Assembly (NCBI RefSeq): GCF_900188165.1
Contig: NZ_FZOS01000005.1
Span: forward strand, 1-64,000
Direction of reading: 5' to 3'
Origin: Edaphosphingomonas laterariae
GTDB taxonomy: Bacteria > Pseudomonadota > Alphaproteobacteria > Sphingomonadales > Sphingomonadaceae
Length of the DNA: 64,000 bases
Each line of letters opens with the position of its first letter. Positions within the stretch are counted from its first letter, which is position 1. The position numbers and the translations under genes were made by a program. The notes below the pieces were generated by a model that ran no database searches, had not been told where the DNA came from, and was given only the letters and a program-made list of their open reading frames with translations. Shown piece after piece: positions 44,298 to 53,171 of the stretch.

Positions 44298-46172
44298 ATG
44301 GCGACAGCCGTTCACGAACTCACGCCAAAGGAAGCCGAGGCCAACCCGTCAGCAGAAGCGATTGTCGTTCGCTTTGCCGGGGATAGTGGCGACGGCATGC
44401 AATTGACCGGTGGTCAGTTCACACTTTCGACCGCGCTGGCCGGCAACGACCTCGCCACTTTTCCTGACTTTCCCGCAGAGATCCGCGCACCGCAGGGTAC
44501 TTTGTTCGGGGTGTCGGCCTTCCAGATCAATTTCGGTTCGACTGCGATCGAAACTGCGGGCGACGCGCCCGACGTGCTGATCGCGATGAACCCGGCCGCG
44601 TTGAAAACCAATGTCGGCGTGCTCAAGCCGGGCGGACTGATCATCGCCGACGAGGGTGAGTTCGGCGCCCGCAACCTTGCCAAGGCCGGCTATGACGTGT
44701 CGCCGCTGGGCGATGGCAGCCTCGGTAAATGGCAGGTGCTGAGCTTCAACATCTCGCAACTGACAATGGATGCCGTGAAGCCCTTCGGCCTCGGCAACAA
44801 GGAAGCGCTGCGCTGCAAGAATATGTGGACGCTGGGGCTGGCGCTCTGGATGTTCGATCGCGATCGCGAGCCGCTGATCCAGTGGCTGAAGGACAAGTTC
44901 GCCAAGGCGCCGACCCTGGCCGAAGCCAATATCGCGGCGCTCAACGCCGGCCACGCTTTTGGCGAAACGGCCGAGATTTCGGGCCCGCTGAAGCAGCATC
45001 ACATCGCCGCTGCGCCGGCGGAGCCGGGCCTCTACCGCACGATCACGGGCGCGGAATCGATTTCGCTCGGCCTGGTCGCCGGGGCGCAACTGGCCGATGT
45101 GAAGATGTTCTTCGGCGGCTATCCGATCACGCCGGCATCCGCGATCCTGCACCATCTTTCGCGGCTGAAGGAATATGGCGTCACCACCTTCCAGGCGGAG
45201 GACGAGATCGCCGCGATCGCGGCGGCCGTCGGCGCCTCCTATGCCGGGTCGCTCGGCGTCACCTCCTCGTCCGGGCCGGGCATCGCGCTCAAGGGCGAGG
45301 CGATGGGACTGGCGATCATGACCGAACTGCCGCTCGTCATCGTCAATTCGCAGCGCGGCGGCCCTTCGACGGGCCTGCCCACCAAGACCGAGCAGTCGGA
45401 TCTCTATCAGGCGGTCTATGGCCGCAACGGCGATGCGCCGATGCCGGTGATCGCCGCGCGTTCGCCCGCCGACGCGTTCGACTGCGCGATCGAGGCCTGC
45501 CGCCTCGCCACCCAGTTCATGACGCCGGTGATGCTGCTGACCGACGGCTATATCGCCAATGCGGCCGAGCCATGGAAGGTGCCGGATATGAGCGGCTATG
45601 TGCCGTTCCCGGTGCAATATCTGGACAGCGTGCCCGAAGGCGGGTTCAAGCCCTATGGCCGCGACGACAAGCTGGCGCGGCCGTGGGTGAAGCCCGGCAC
45701 GCCCGGCCTGATCCACCGCATCGGTGGCATCGAAAAGCAGGTCGATACCGGCCATATCGATTATGCGCCGGCCAATCACCAGGCGATGACCGATCTGCGC
45801 AAGGCCAAGGTGGACGGCATTGCCGATCATATCCCCGATCAGGACGTGACGCTGGGCGATACGACCGGCCAGCTCGTGCTGGTCGGCTGGGGATCGACCT
45901 TCGGGCCGATCCATCAGGCGGTGCGGCGCGCGCGGGCCCGGGGCCATGACGTGCACCATATCCACATCCGCCACATCTGGCCGCTGCCCAAGAATCTGGG
46001 CGCCTTGCTGAAGGGCTATGACAAGATCATCGTGCCGGAAATGAACACCGGCCAGCTCAAGACGGTGCTGCGTGATCAATATCTGGTCGACGCCCGCCCG
46101 CTCAACAAGGTGTCCGGCCAGCCCTTCCGCATCGCGGAGATCGAAGCTGCTATCGAGAGTGCGCTCGCATGA
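44298..46172 (+). CDS. korA: 2-oxoglutarate:acceptor oxidoreductase subunit alpha (fused gamma-alpha)
   Basis: 624 residues. The N-terminal gamma domain (RFAGDSGDGMQLTGGQ) is fused to the alpha domain (GAQLADVKMFFGGYPITPAS, QAEDEIAAIAAAVGASYAG), as in KorA-type subunits. With KorB it makes succinyl-CoA and reduced ferredoxin, or runs in reverse. KorA-type assignment is favoured over pyruvate oxidoreductase because of the two-subunit form without fused ferredoxin domains. ATG 44298 is chosen; upstream in-frame GTG at 44286 is weaker. Confidence 0.92.
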   Translation: MATAVHELTPKEAEANPSAEAIVVRFAGDSGDGMQLTGGQFTLSTALAGNDLATFPDFPAEIRAPQGTLFGVSAFQINFGSTAIETAGDAPDVLIAMNPAALKTNVGVLKPGGLIIADEGEFGARNLAKAGYDVSPLGDGSLGKWQVLSFNISQLTMDAVKPFGLGNKEALRCKNMWTLGLALWMFDRDREPLIQWLKDKFAKAPTLAEANIAALNAGHAFGETAEISGPLKQHHIAAAPAEPGLYRTITGAESISLGLVAGAQLADVKMFFGGYPITPASAILHHLSRLKEYGVTTFQAEDEIAAIAAAVGASYAGSLGVTSSSGPGIALKGEAMGLAIMTELPLVIVNSQRGGPSTGLPTKTEQSDLYQAVYGRNGDAPMPVIAARSPADAFDCAIEACRLATQFMTPVMLLTDGYIANAAEPWKVPDMSGYVPFPVQYLDSVPEGGFKPYGRDDKLARPWVKPGTPGLIHRIGGIEKQVDTGHIDYAPANHQAMTDLRKAKVDGIADHIPDQDVTLGDTTGQLVLVGWGSTFGPIHQAVRRARARGHDVHHIHIRHIWPLPKNLGALLKGYDKIIVPEMNTGQLKTVLRDQYLVDARPLNKVSGQPFRIAEIEAAIESALA

Positions 46173-47203
46173 ACGAGATGACCACGATCAAGACCACGCC
46201 CAAGGATTGGGAAACCGATCAGGAAGTTCGCTGGTGCCCGGGTTGCGGCGACTATGCCATCCTGAAGGCGGTGCAGCGGACCATGCCGGAACTGGGCGTG
46301 AGGCCGGAAAACACCGTGTTCGTATCGGGCATCGGCTGCTCGTCACGCTTCCCTTATTATATGGAAACCTATGGCTTCCACACCATCCACGGCCGTGCGC
46401 CGGCGGTGGCGACGGGGGTGAAGCTGGCCAACCCGGAACTCGACGTGTGGATCATCACCGGCGACGGCGATGCGCTGTCGATCGGCGGCAACCACACGAT
46501 GCACCTGTTGCGGCGCAATCTCGATTGCCAGATCCTGTTGTTCAACAACGAGATTTACGGGCTGACCAAGGGCCAATATTCGCCCACCTCGCGCGTCGGC
46601 ACGCGGTCTCCGTCCACGCCGTTCGGTTCGGTGGACCGGCCGGCTTCGCCGTGCAGCTTCGCGCTGGGATCGGGCGCGCGCTTCGTGGCGCGCGGCATCG
46701 ACACCCACAAGAACCTGCCGGCGGTGCTGAAGGCGGCCCACGCCCACAAGGGCGCGAGCTTCGTCGAAATCTACCAGAACTGCATCGTCTATAATGACGG
46801 CGTGTTCGATCCCTTCACCGAAAAGAAGGCATCGGCCGACAGCCAGATCTGGGTGGAAGATGGGCAGCCCGTGCTGTTCGCCGGCGGTGCCAAGGGGCTG
46901 GCGATGGATACGGCGGCGCTGCGCCTGCGCGTCGTCGACGTTGTCGATGGCGACTGGCAGGCGGCGGGCGTGATCGTGCACGATCAGACCAATCATGGGC
47001 TGGCGCAGATGCTGATCGATTTCGCGCCCGGCGATGGCGGTCCGGTGGTGCTCGGCGTGATCTTCAACCATCCGCGCCCGACCTTCGATCGCGCGGTGGT
47101 GGAACAGAATGTCGCGGCCGCGGCCGGCAAGACGCCGAACCTGCAGAAGCTGATTTCCAAGGGGCAGACCTGGCAGGTGGACAAGCAGCCGCACGCATCC
47201 TGA
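46169..47203 (+). CDS. korB: 2-oxoglutarate:acceptor oxidoreductase subunit beta
   Basis: 344 residues. TPP-binding subunit: RWCPGCGDYAILKA, VSGIGCSSRFPYYM, the TPP/metal motif ITGDGDALSIGGNH and LLFNNEIYGLTKGQYSPTS. Cysteines in WCPGCGD and IGCSS are the kind that hold the single 4Fe-4S cluster. ATG overlaps the korA stop (ATGA), giving fixed stoichiometry. It ends at a hairpin. Confidence 0.94.
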   Translation: MNEMTTIKTTPKDWETDQEVRWCPGCGDYAILKAVQRTMPELGVRPENTVFVSGIGCSSRFPYYMETYGFHTIHGRAPAVATGVKLANPELDVWIITGDGDALSIGGNHTMHLLRRNLDCQILLFNNEIYGLTKGQYSPTSRVGTRSPSTPFGSVDRPASPCSFALGSGARFVARGIDTHKNLPAVLKAAHAHKGASFVEIYQNCIVYNDGVFDPFTEKKASADSQIWVEDGQPVLFAGGAKGLAMDTAALRLRVVDVVDGDWQAAGVIVHDQTNHGLAQMLIDFAPGDGGPVVLGVIFNHPRPTFDRAVVEQNVAAAAGKTPNLQKLISKGQTWQVDKQPHAS

Positions 47204-47214
47204 GCGGCTGCAAC

Positions 47215-47242
47215 GGGGCGCCCGGCTAGGGCTGGGCGCCGG
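47215..47242. terminator. Hairpin between korB and the convergent lipoprotein gene
   Basis: GGCGCCC (47217-47223) pairs with GGGCGCC (47234-47240), flanked by G/C pairs. It overlaps the stop of the lipoprotein gene. No clear T-run follows on either side. Confidence 0.45.
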
Positions 47243-47432
47243 TTTCCGCGTCGGCGGGCGCCGGACTGTCCATGGCGGGCGTGTAGATGTCGGTCGATGA
47301 CTGGCGTTCGGTGGCCGACGGCGCATCCCGCTCGGTATCGCTGTCGGCGATCGGTGGCATGGCCGTGGGCTGCACGCTGCAACCGGCGACGATGACCAGA
47401 AAAGCTGCCGCCGACCTGGTGGGGATCGTCAT
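47226..47432 (-). CDS. Small lipoprotein, unknown function
   Basis: 68 residues. Basic N-terminus, short hydrophobic stretch AAAFLVIVAGC with lipobox VAGC (Cys18), then an acidic, disordered-looking Ser/Thr/Pro/Asp-rich tail. SD AGGAGG 7 nt before the ATG is ideal. No conserved domain visible. Confidence 0.68.
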   Translation of the reverse strand: MTIPTRSAAAFLVIVAGCSVQPTAMPPIADSDTERDAPSATERQSSTDIYTPAMDSPAPADAETGAQP

Positions 47433-47545
47433 TCCCGCCTCCTGACAAGGCGCCTGCCCGATTCGAACCGGGCGCGGCGGATTATGCCATGATCCGGCGC
47501 GTGCGGACATAAGCGGGTTTCGCCGCGGCTGGGGCTGGACCGTCA

Positions 47546-48952
47546 ATGAAAAGCGGTTATGCCGGCCCGATGGACGCGCCGGTTCTGCTCTGGTTCCGAC
47601 AGGATCTGCGGCTGGAAGACCAGCGCGCGCTGGCGGCGGCGGTGGGCGAGGGGCCGGTGATCCCCGTCTATGTGCTCGACGATGTGGCGCCCGGCGACTG
47701 GGCGATCGGTGCTGCGCAGCGCTGGTGGCTGCACCACAGCCTGGCGGCGCTGGACGCGGCCTTGCGCGCACACGGCGTGCCGCTGATCCTGCGGCGGGGC
47801 GATGCGGTGGACGAACTGTCGCGCCTTGCCCGCGAAACCGGCGCGACGCGCATCCACGCGATCCGCCATTATGAACCCTGGTGGCAATTGGCCGAAAGCG
47901 AACTGGGGCGCCGGATCGACCTTGTGCTCCACGATGGCGGCACGCTGGCGCCGCCCGATGGCGTGCGCACGGGCGGCGGCGGGCGATACCGCATGTTCAC
48001 GCCCTTCTGGCGCGCGCTGAAGCAGCAGATGCCGCCGGAGCGTCCCGTGCCGGCACCGGGCGCGATCCGCCCGCCCGCGCGGCTGCCGAAGGGCGAACGG
48101 CTGGCCGACTGGGATCTGCTGCCGACCGCGCCCGATTGGGCAGCGGGCTTTGCCGATCAATGGACGCCGGGCGAGGCGGGCGCGCGGCAGGCCTTCCGCC
48201 AGTTCCTGCCACGGCTGGACGGTTATGACGACAGCCGCAACCTGCCCGCGCGGCCCGGCACCTCGCGCCTTTCGCCGCATCTCCATTTCGGGGAGATTTC
48301 ACCGGCGACGACCTGGCACCACGCCGCGCGGCAGGCGCAGGCAGCGGCCGAGCCCTTTCTGCGCCAGCTCGGCTGGCGGGATTTCACCGCGAACATCGTG
48401 GATCAGATGCCGCGCTATGGCCGCCGCGCCGGGCGCGAGGGGTGGGACGATTTTCCGTGGCGGGCGGATGAGGCGGGGCAGGCGGACTTCGTGGCGTGGA
48501 CGCGGGGGACGACCGGCTATCCCATCGTCGATGCGGGTATGCGCGAATTATGGGCGACGGGGTGGATGCACAATCGCGTGCGGATGATCGCGGCATCCTT
48601 CCTGACCAAGCATCTGTTGATCGACTGGCGGCGCGGCGAACGCTGGTTCTGGGACACGCTGGTCGACGCCGATTACGGCAATAACGCGGTGAACTGGCAA
48701 TGGGTGGCCGGCACGGGATTCGATTCCAACCCGTTCGGGCGGATCATGGCGCCGGTGCTGCAATCGGAAAAGTTCGATGCCGCCGCCTATATCCGCCGCT
48801 GGGTGCCCGAATTGCGCGACGTGCCAGAGCCCTGGATCCACGATCCGCAAGAGGCCGGCTGCGCGCCCGCCGCCTATCCGGCGAAGCGGATCGGCCATCG
48901 CGAAGGGCGCGAACGGGCACTGGCGGCAATGGCTGCATTTTCGCGCGGATAA
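47546..48952 (+). CDS. phrB: Deoxyribodipyrimidine photolyase
   Basis: 468 residues, or 460 from the second ATG at 47570. The photolyase domain starts LLWFRQDLRLEDQ. FAD-binding motifs: RLSPHLHFGEISP, GWRDFTANIV, TGYPIVDAGMRELWATGW, MHNRVRMIAASFLTKHLLIDW and DADYGNNAVNWQWVAGTG. The Trp electron-transfer chain residues WFW and NWQW are present. It repairs UV-induced cyclobutane dimers using blue light. Runs in the same direction as cfa. Confidence 0.95.
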   Translation: MKSGYAGPMDAPVLLWFRQDLRLEDQRALAAAVGEGPVIPVYVLDDVAPGDWAIGAAQRWWLHHSLAALDAALRAHGVPLILRRGDAVDELSRLARETGATRIHAIRHYEPWWQLAESELGRRIDLVLHDGGTLAPPDGVRTGGGGRYRMFTPFWRALKQQMPPERPVPAPGAIRPPARLPKGERLADWDLLPTAPDWAAGFADQWTPGEAGARQAFRQFLPRLDGYDDSRNLPARPGTSRLSPHLHFGEISPATTWHHAARQAQAAAEPFLRQLGWRDFTANIVDQMPRYGRRAGREGWDDFPWRADEAGQADFVAWTRGTTGYPIVDAGMRELWATGWMHNRVRMIAASFLTKHLLIDWRRGERWFWDTLVDADYGNNAVNWQWVAGTGFDSNPFGRIMAPVLQSEKFDAAAYIRRWVPELRDVPEPWIHDPQEAGCAPAAYPAKRIGHREGRERALAAMAAFSRG

Positions 48953-49028
48953 GCGCCGGATATCGCCAGAGATCGATTGCATCCGCCGCGCCTTCCCCCC
49001 ACATGCAGGCTGGAAGGCCGGAGGTGAA

Positions 49029-50303
49029 ATGAACGCAGAGCAACCGTTACGGGGGCGCCATCTGGTGACCGCCGATCGCGGGTTCGCCACCGGCGCGGGC
49101 GTGCTTGCGCGCGTGCTGGCACCGGGCTTCCGCCGGGTTCTCGATCATATCGATGCAGGGCTGGAACACGGCGCGATCGAGGCTGTCCTGCCCGATGGGA
49201 CGCGCCGGTTGCTGGGCGGCCATGCCGACGGGCCGATCGCCATCGTCGAACTGCATAGCTGGCGGCCGCTGGTGCGGCTGATGACGTCGGGTTCGGTGGG
49301 CTGGTATCGCGGCTGGGCCGAACGCGAATGGAGCAGCCCCGATCCGGTGCCGCTGTTCGATCTGTTCATGCGCAACCGTGCCGCGCTGGGCGAGGCGGGG
49401 CGTGCCCGTGGGCTGAGCCGGTGGCTCAATTGGGTGAAGCATGCGCTGCGCCGCAACAGCCGTTCGGGCGCGCGCCGCAACATCGAATTCCATTATGATC
49501 TGGGCAATGATTTCTACGCGGCGTGGCTGGATGCCACCATGTCCTATTCCAGCGCGCGTTTTGCCGAGCCTATTTCGGACGTCGAGCCGCTGGAACTGGC
49601 GCAGGACCGCAAGATTCGCGGGCTGCTCGATCGGCTGGCGCTGAAGCCGGGCGATCGGTTGCTGGAAATCGGCTGCGGCTGGGGCGGTCTCGCCGAGGTC
49701 GCGGCGCGCGATTATGGCGTCCACGTCACCGGCATCACGCTGTCCGCCGAACAAAAGGCCTTTGCCGAAGCGCGCATGGCGAAAGCGGGGCTGTCCGACC
49801 GGGCCGATTTCCGCCTGACCGATTATCGCGACGTCGCCGATCGCTTCGACGCGGTCGCCAGCGTCGAGATGGTGGAGGCGGTGGGCGAGGCTTACTGGCC
49901 GGCTTATATGGAGGCGATCGCCCGCGTGCTGAAGCCGGGCGGGCGGGCCGCGATCCAGTTCATCGACATCGATGACGCAATCTTCGCCAATTATGCGACG
50001 AGCGCGGATTTCATCCAGACCTACATCTTCCCCGGTGGCATGCTGATTTCGGAAAGCCGGTTTCGCGCCGCTGCCGAGGGGGCGGGGCTGGCCTGGCAGA
50101 AGCTCGATCGCTTCGGCCTGCATTACGCGGAAACCCTGCGCCGCTGGCGATTGCGCTTCGACGCGGCGGTGGAAAAGGGCGCTCTGCCTGCGGGCTTCGA
50201 CGAAGCGTTCGTGCGACTGTGGCGTTATTATCTGATGTACTGCGAAGGCGGTTTCCGGGGCGGCGGCATCGATGTCGCCCAGATCACCTTGGTGCGCGGC
50301 TGA
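49029..50303 (+). CDS. cfa: Cyclopropane-fatty-acyl-phospholipid synthase
   Basis: 424 residues. N-terminal lipid-binding domain (about 1-140), then NIEFHYDLGNDFYAAWLD, MSYSSARF and the SAM motif LLEIGCGWGGLAEVAA, ending FRGGGIDVAQITLVRG. It methylates cis double bonds of membrane lipids, hardening the membrane. ATG 49029 follows GGAGGTGAA (SD GGAGG). It lies 76 bp after phrB; both are stress genes. Confidence 0.94.
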   Translation: MNAEQPLRGRHLVTADRGFATGAGVLARVLAPGFRRVLDHIDAGLEHGAIEAVLPDGTRRLLGGHADGPIAIVELHSWRPLVRLMTSGSVGWYRGWAEREWSSPDPVPLFDLFMRNRAALGEAGRARGLSRWLNWVKHALRRNSRSGARRNIEFHYDLGNDFYAAWLDATMSYSSARFAEPISDVEPLELAQDRKIRGLLDRLALKPGDRLLEIGCGWGGLAEVAARDYGVHVTGITLSAEQKAFAEARMAKAGLSDRADFRLTDYRDVADRFDAVASVEMVEAVGEAYWPAYMEAIARVLKPGGRAAIQFIDIDDAIFANYATSADFIQTYIFPGGMLISESRFRAAAEGAGLAWQKLDRFGLHYAETLRRWRLRFDAAVEKGALPAGFDEAFVRLWRYYLMYCEGGFRGGGIDVAQITLVRG

Positions 50304-50382
50304 TCGGGCCGGCGATTTCTCGTTTCGGAACCGCAAGCGCTGCCATATGTTCGTTTCCCGGGTTTCCAGATGGGAGACGATG

Positions 50383-50874
50383 ATGGCTGATACCCCGACC
50401 GACGAGTCCACCGCCAAGCCTGCCCGCACGACCAAACCGCGCAGCACCACGGCCGCGAAGCGCACCACCGCCAAGGCCGCGACCGCCAAGACCGCTGCTA
50501 CCAAGGCGGCCACAGCCAAGGCCCCGGCGAAGCCGCGTGCTGCGGCCAAGCCGAAGGCCGCGCCCGCCACCGCCGCGAGCCGTGCGAAGGCGGCGATCGA
50601 CAAGGCCGAGAAGGATGTGGCGGCGCTCGCGAAGACGGCGTCGGCCAAGGCCCGGCAGACGGCCAGTCAGGTCAAGACCAGGATGCCGCCGGCAACGCCG
50701 CGCAATGTGGCGATCGGCGCTGGCGCCGCGGTTGCGGTGGTCGGCGCGGCGCTGGCCGCGACGGTGGGTCGCAAGACCATCGCCAAGGCATCCGCCGATC
50801 TGGTGGAATCGGTCAAGAAGTCGATCGCGAAGTCGCGGGCGAAGGCCAGCAACAGCAATAGCAACAAGCCCTGA
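50383..50874 (+). CDS. Ala/Lys-rich histone H1-like protein with a C-terminal hydrophobic segment
   Basis: 163 residues. About 1-75 is low-complexity: AKP, AAK and TKA repeats, strongly basic, like AlgP/histone H1 tails. A helical region (KAAIDKAEKDVAALAKTASAKA) follows, then a hydrophobic stretch near 112-128 (VAIGAGAAVAVVGAALAATVG) and an Asn/Ser tail (SNSNSNKP). Could bind DNA or RNA, or be membrane-anchored. The second of two ATGs (50383) is better spaced from GGGAGA. Not recognised further. Confidence 0.72.
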   Translation: MADTPTDESTAKPARTTKPRSTTAAKRTTAKAATAKTAATKAATAKAPAKPRAAAKPKAAPATAASRAKAAIDKAEKDVAALAKTASAKARQTASQVKTRMPPATPRNVAIGAGAAVAVVGAALAATVGRKTIAKASADLVESVKKSIAKSRAKASNSNSNKP

Positions 50875-50950
50875 CGAGTCCCGGGCCGGGACGATCATTA
50901 ACCATGATCTGCTTGGGACATTTTGATTATCAAGGCGTTAAGCCTTGCAC

Positions 50951-51136
50951 ATGATCGAGGCGCAAACTGGATTCGCCCGTCCCTCCGCCGCCGTCGCGCG
51001 GCGGTTGCGGAACAGGCTGGGCCCGCAGGTCCGGGCGGGGCGCGGGCTGCTGGCCCGCGTCCCTCGGGATGATTTGCGGCTGTTCGGCCTGACCTTTGCG
51101 GCCGGCTTCCTGTTCTTTTCGGTGTTCCTGGCCTGA
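50951..51136 (+). CDS. Small C-tail-anchored membrane protein
   Basis: 61 residues: basic N-terminal half (SAAVARRLRNRLGPQVRAGR) and one C-terminal hydrophobic helix (FGLTFAAGFLFFSVFLA). Two arginine-rich stretches suggest inside-positive orientation. No SD is obvious; TTG at 50945 is an alternative. Function unknown. Confidence 0.5.
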   Translation: MIEAQTGFARPSAAVARRLRNRLGPQVRAGRGLLARVPRDDLRLFGLTFAAGFLFFSVFLA

Positions 51137-51144
51137 GGGGCGGG

Positions 51145-51170
51145 GGAGGGCGCCGGTCGCGGCGCCTTCC
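51145..51170. terminator. Bidirectional hairpin between convergent genes
   Basis: GGAGGGCGCC (51145-51154) pairs with GGCGCCTTCC (51161-51170) with one G-T pair and a 6-nt loop. It lies 9 bp after the small membrane protein and 32 bp beyond the transporter stop on the other strand. Confidence 0.6.
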
Positions 51171-51173
51171 TAC

Positions 51174-51215
51174 AGTCGCAGGCCCTTCAGTCGCAGGCCC
51201 CTTAATCGCAGGCCT
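51174..51215 (-). repeat. Threefold 15-bp repeat over the transporter stop codon
   Basis: On the minus strand: AAGGCCTGCGATTAA, then GGGGCCTGCGACTGA, then AGGGCCTGCGACTG. The first copy is the real C-terminus (KACD stop); the next two keep the frame and again reach stop codons, so the gene carries serial stops. Confidence 0.8.
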
Positions 51216-52476
51216 TGTGGAGCTTCCAGGCGATCCAGGCGGACACCAGGCACATCGCGGCGACCAGCAGCAAGGTCTGCACCACGGTGACGCCCATCGA
51301 CGTGAGCCCCATGATCGCCAGCGATCCGATCACCATCGCACCCGAATTGACGATATTGTTCGCCGCCACCGTGCGCGCCGTCTGGTCCTTGGGCACGGTG
51401 GTCGTCAGGAAGGCGTAGAGCGGCACTACGAACATGCCGCCGCTGACCGCGACCGCGAACAAGGCCGCGAACACCTCGATCGCGCCGGGGTGGGCGATGA
51501 AATCCTTGAAGCCGTAAAGCTGCCCGTCGGGCAGGCCCTGCCAGCCATTGGCGACATGGAACATGAACAGCACCGCCACGCCCATCGCGATCACCGAAAC
51601 GGGCGCGAAGCGGGCGGAAACATGCGCGCCGAGCAGCCGGTTGATCGCCACCGATCCGATCGCGACGCCGACCGAGAAGATGGCAAGGAACAGGCTCGCC
51701 ACGGTTTCATCGGCCGTGAACACGTTCTTCACCAGCGGCGGGAAGATCACGATCAGCACCGATCCGATCGCCCAGAAGAAGCTGATCGCGCAGATCGCCA
51801 GGAACAGGCGGGGGATGTGCATCGTCTGGGAGACGAGGTGCAGCGACGAACGGACGACATGGAAGTCGAGCGGCAGCTTTTCGCCCATGGCAGGCGCCGG
51901 CGGCACCTGCCGGCCGGATAGCCAGCCGAGCACTGCGACGCCCAGCACGGTTGCGGCGATGGCGATTTCGTTGCGGCTCATCAGCCCGGCGATGATCGTG
52001 CCGGCGAGGATCGCGATATAGGTGCCGGCTTCGACCAGCCCGGTACCGCCCAGCACCTCATCCTCGTCCAGATGCTGCGGCAGGATCGCATATTTGATCG
52101 GGCCGAAGAAGGTGGAGTGGATGCCCATCGCCAGCACCGCCGCCAGCATCAGCGGGATCGACGAAAGCAGCAAGCCCGACGCGCCGACCAGCATGATCAG
52201 GATTTCGGCGGTCTTCACCAGCCGGATGATCTTCGCCTTGTCGCGCGTGTCGGCAAGTTGGCCGGAAAGCGCGGAAAGCAGGAAGAAGGGCAGGATGAAC
52301 AGCCCCGTCGCCAGCGCATTGAAGCCCGATTCGGCGCGCGGATCGGAATAGACCTCGTAGGTGACGAACAGCACCATCGCGGTCTTGAACAGGTTGTCGT
52401 TGAATGCCCCCAGGAACTGGGTGACGAACAGCGGCAGGAACCGCCTTTTGGCCAGAAGCCTTATCGATGCATGCAT
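51202..52476 (-). CDS. MFS transporter, LplT-like (lysophospholipid)
   Basis: 424 residues, 12 predicted helices. FLPLFVTQFLGAFNDNLFKTAM is the start typical of LplT/2-acyl-glycerophosphoethanolamine transporters, with GIHSTFFGPIKYAILPQHL as a second family mark. In other bacteria it is fused or paired with an acyltransferase for lysophospholipid repair; none is next to it here. Start MHASIR at 52476. The 3' end has three tandem copies of its stop region. Confidence 0.88.
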   Translation of the reverse strand: MHASIRLLAKRRFLPLFVTQFLGAFNDNLFKTAMVLFVTYEVYSDPRAESGFNALATGLFILPFFLLSALSGQLADTRDKAKIIRLVKTAEILIMLVGASGLLLSSIPLMLAAVLAMGIHSTFFGPIKYAILPQHLDEDEVLGGTGLVEAGTYIAILAGTIIAGLMSRNEIAIAATVLGVAVLGWLSGRQVPPAPAMGEKLPLDFHVVRSSLHLVSQTMHIPRLFLAICAISFFWAIGSVLIVIFPPLVKNVFTADETVASLFLAIFSVGVAIGSVAINRLLGAHVSARFAPVSVIAMGVAVLFMFHVANGWQGLPDGQLYGFKDFIAHPGAIEVFAALFAVAVSGGMFVVPLYAFLTTTVPKDQTARTVAANNIVNSGAMVIGSLAIMGLTSMGVTVVQTLLLVAAMCLVSAWIAWKLHKACD

Positions 52477-52618
52477 GCCGCGCTTGGTTCGCCTTGTTCT
52501 TATCGCCGGCGTGCATAACGCAAGGATATGACGGGTCCAAGCATTGTCGGCATCGGATTGTTCGATGCCGATCGCACTCCCCAAGCCGCAAAAAGCACGC
52601 TAAGACGGATGCGAAACC

Positions 52619-53167
52619 ATGCTGACGCTGCCCAATATCCTCACGCTTTCGCGCATCTTGGCGGTGCCGATCCTGGTGTTTCTGCTCTGGAAACCGGGTT
52701 GGTACGATTATGCGCTCGCCTTCGTCCTCTATGTGCTGATGGGCGTGACCGACTATTTCGACGGCTATGTCGCCCGCGCGCGCGGCACCGTATCGAAGTT
52801 GGGCGTGTTCCTCGATCCGATCGCCGACAAGATCATGGTGGCCGCTGTCATCGTGATGCTGGTGTTCACCCGCGATATCGACGGTATCGCGGTGATCGCC
52901 GCGCTGGTGATCCTGCTGCGCGAGATCGCGGTATCGGGCCTGCGCGAATTTCTGGCGGACCTGCGCGTTTCCGTGCCGGTGAGCCAGCTTGCCAAGTGGA
53001 AGACGACCTTCCAGCTCGTCGCGCTGGGCGCGCTGATTCTGGGCGGGGCGGTGCCGCAATGGCCGTGGGTGCACGAAGTGGGGCTGTTCTGCCTGTGGGC
53101 GGCGGCCGCGCTGACCCTGATCACCGGCTGGGATTATCTGCGCGTCGGCCTGAAGCACATGGATTGA
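52619..53167 (+). CDS. pgsA: CDP-diacylglycerol--glycerol-3-phosphate 3-phosphatidyltransferase
   Basis: 182 residues, four to five membrane helices. CDP-alcohol phosphotransferase motif in TDYFDGYVARARGT and GVFLDPIADK (pattern DG..AR...G...D...D). Start MLTLPNILTLSRIL is typical. Makes phosphatidylglycerol phosphate, precursor of PG and cardiolipin. It is followed by moaD after 4 bp, so lipid and molybdopterin genes share a transcript. Confidence 0.95.
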   Translation: MLTLPNILTLSRILAVPILVFLLWKPGWYDYALAFVLYVLMGVTDYFDGYVARARGTVSKLGVFLDPIADKIMVAAVIVMLVFTRDIDGIAVIAALVILLREIAVSGLREFLADLRVSVPVSQLAKWKTTFQLVALGALILGGAVPQWPWVHEVGLFCLWAAAALTLITGWDYLRVGLKHMD

Positions 53168-53171
53168 TCCC

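Noticed and set aside
50340-50900. Low-complexity stretch as a repeat array
   Set aside because: The repetition comes from Ala/Lys/Pro/Thr codons in one open frame with a good ribosome site; there are no spacers or exact repeats as in CRISPR.
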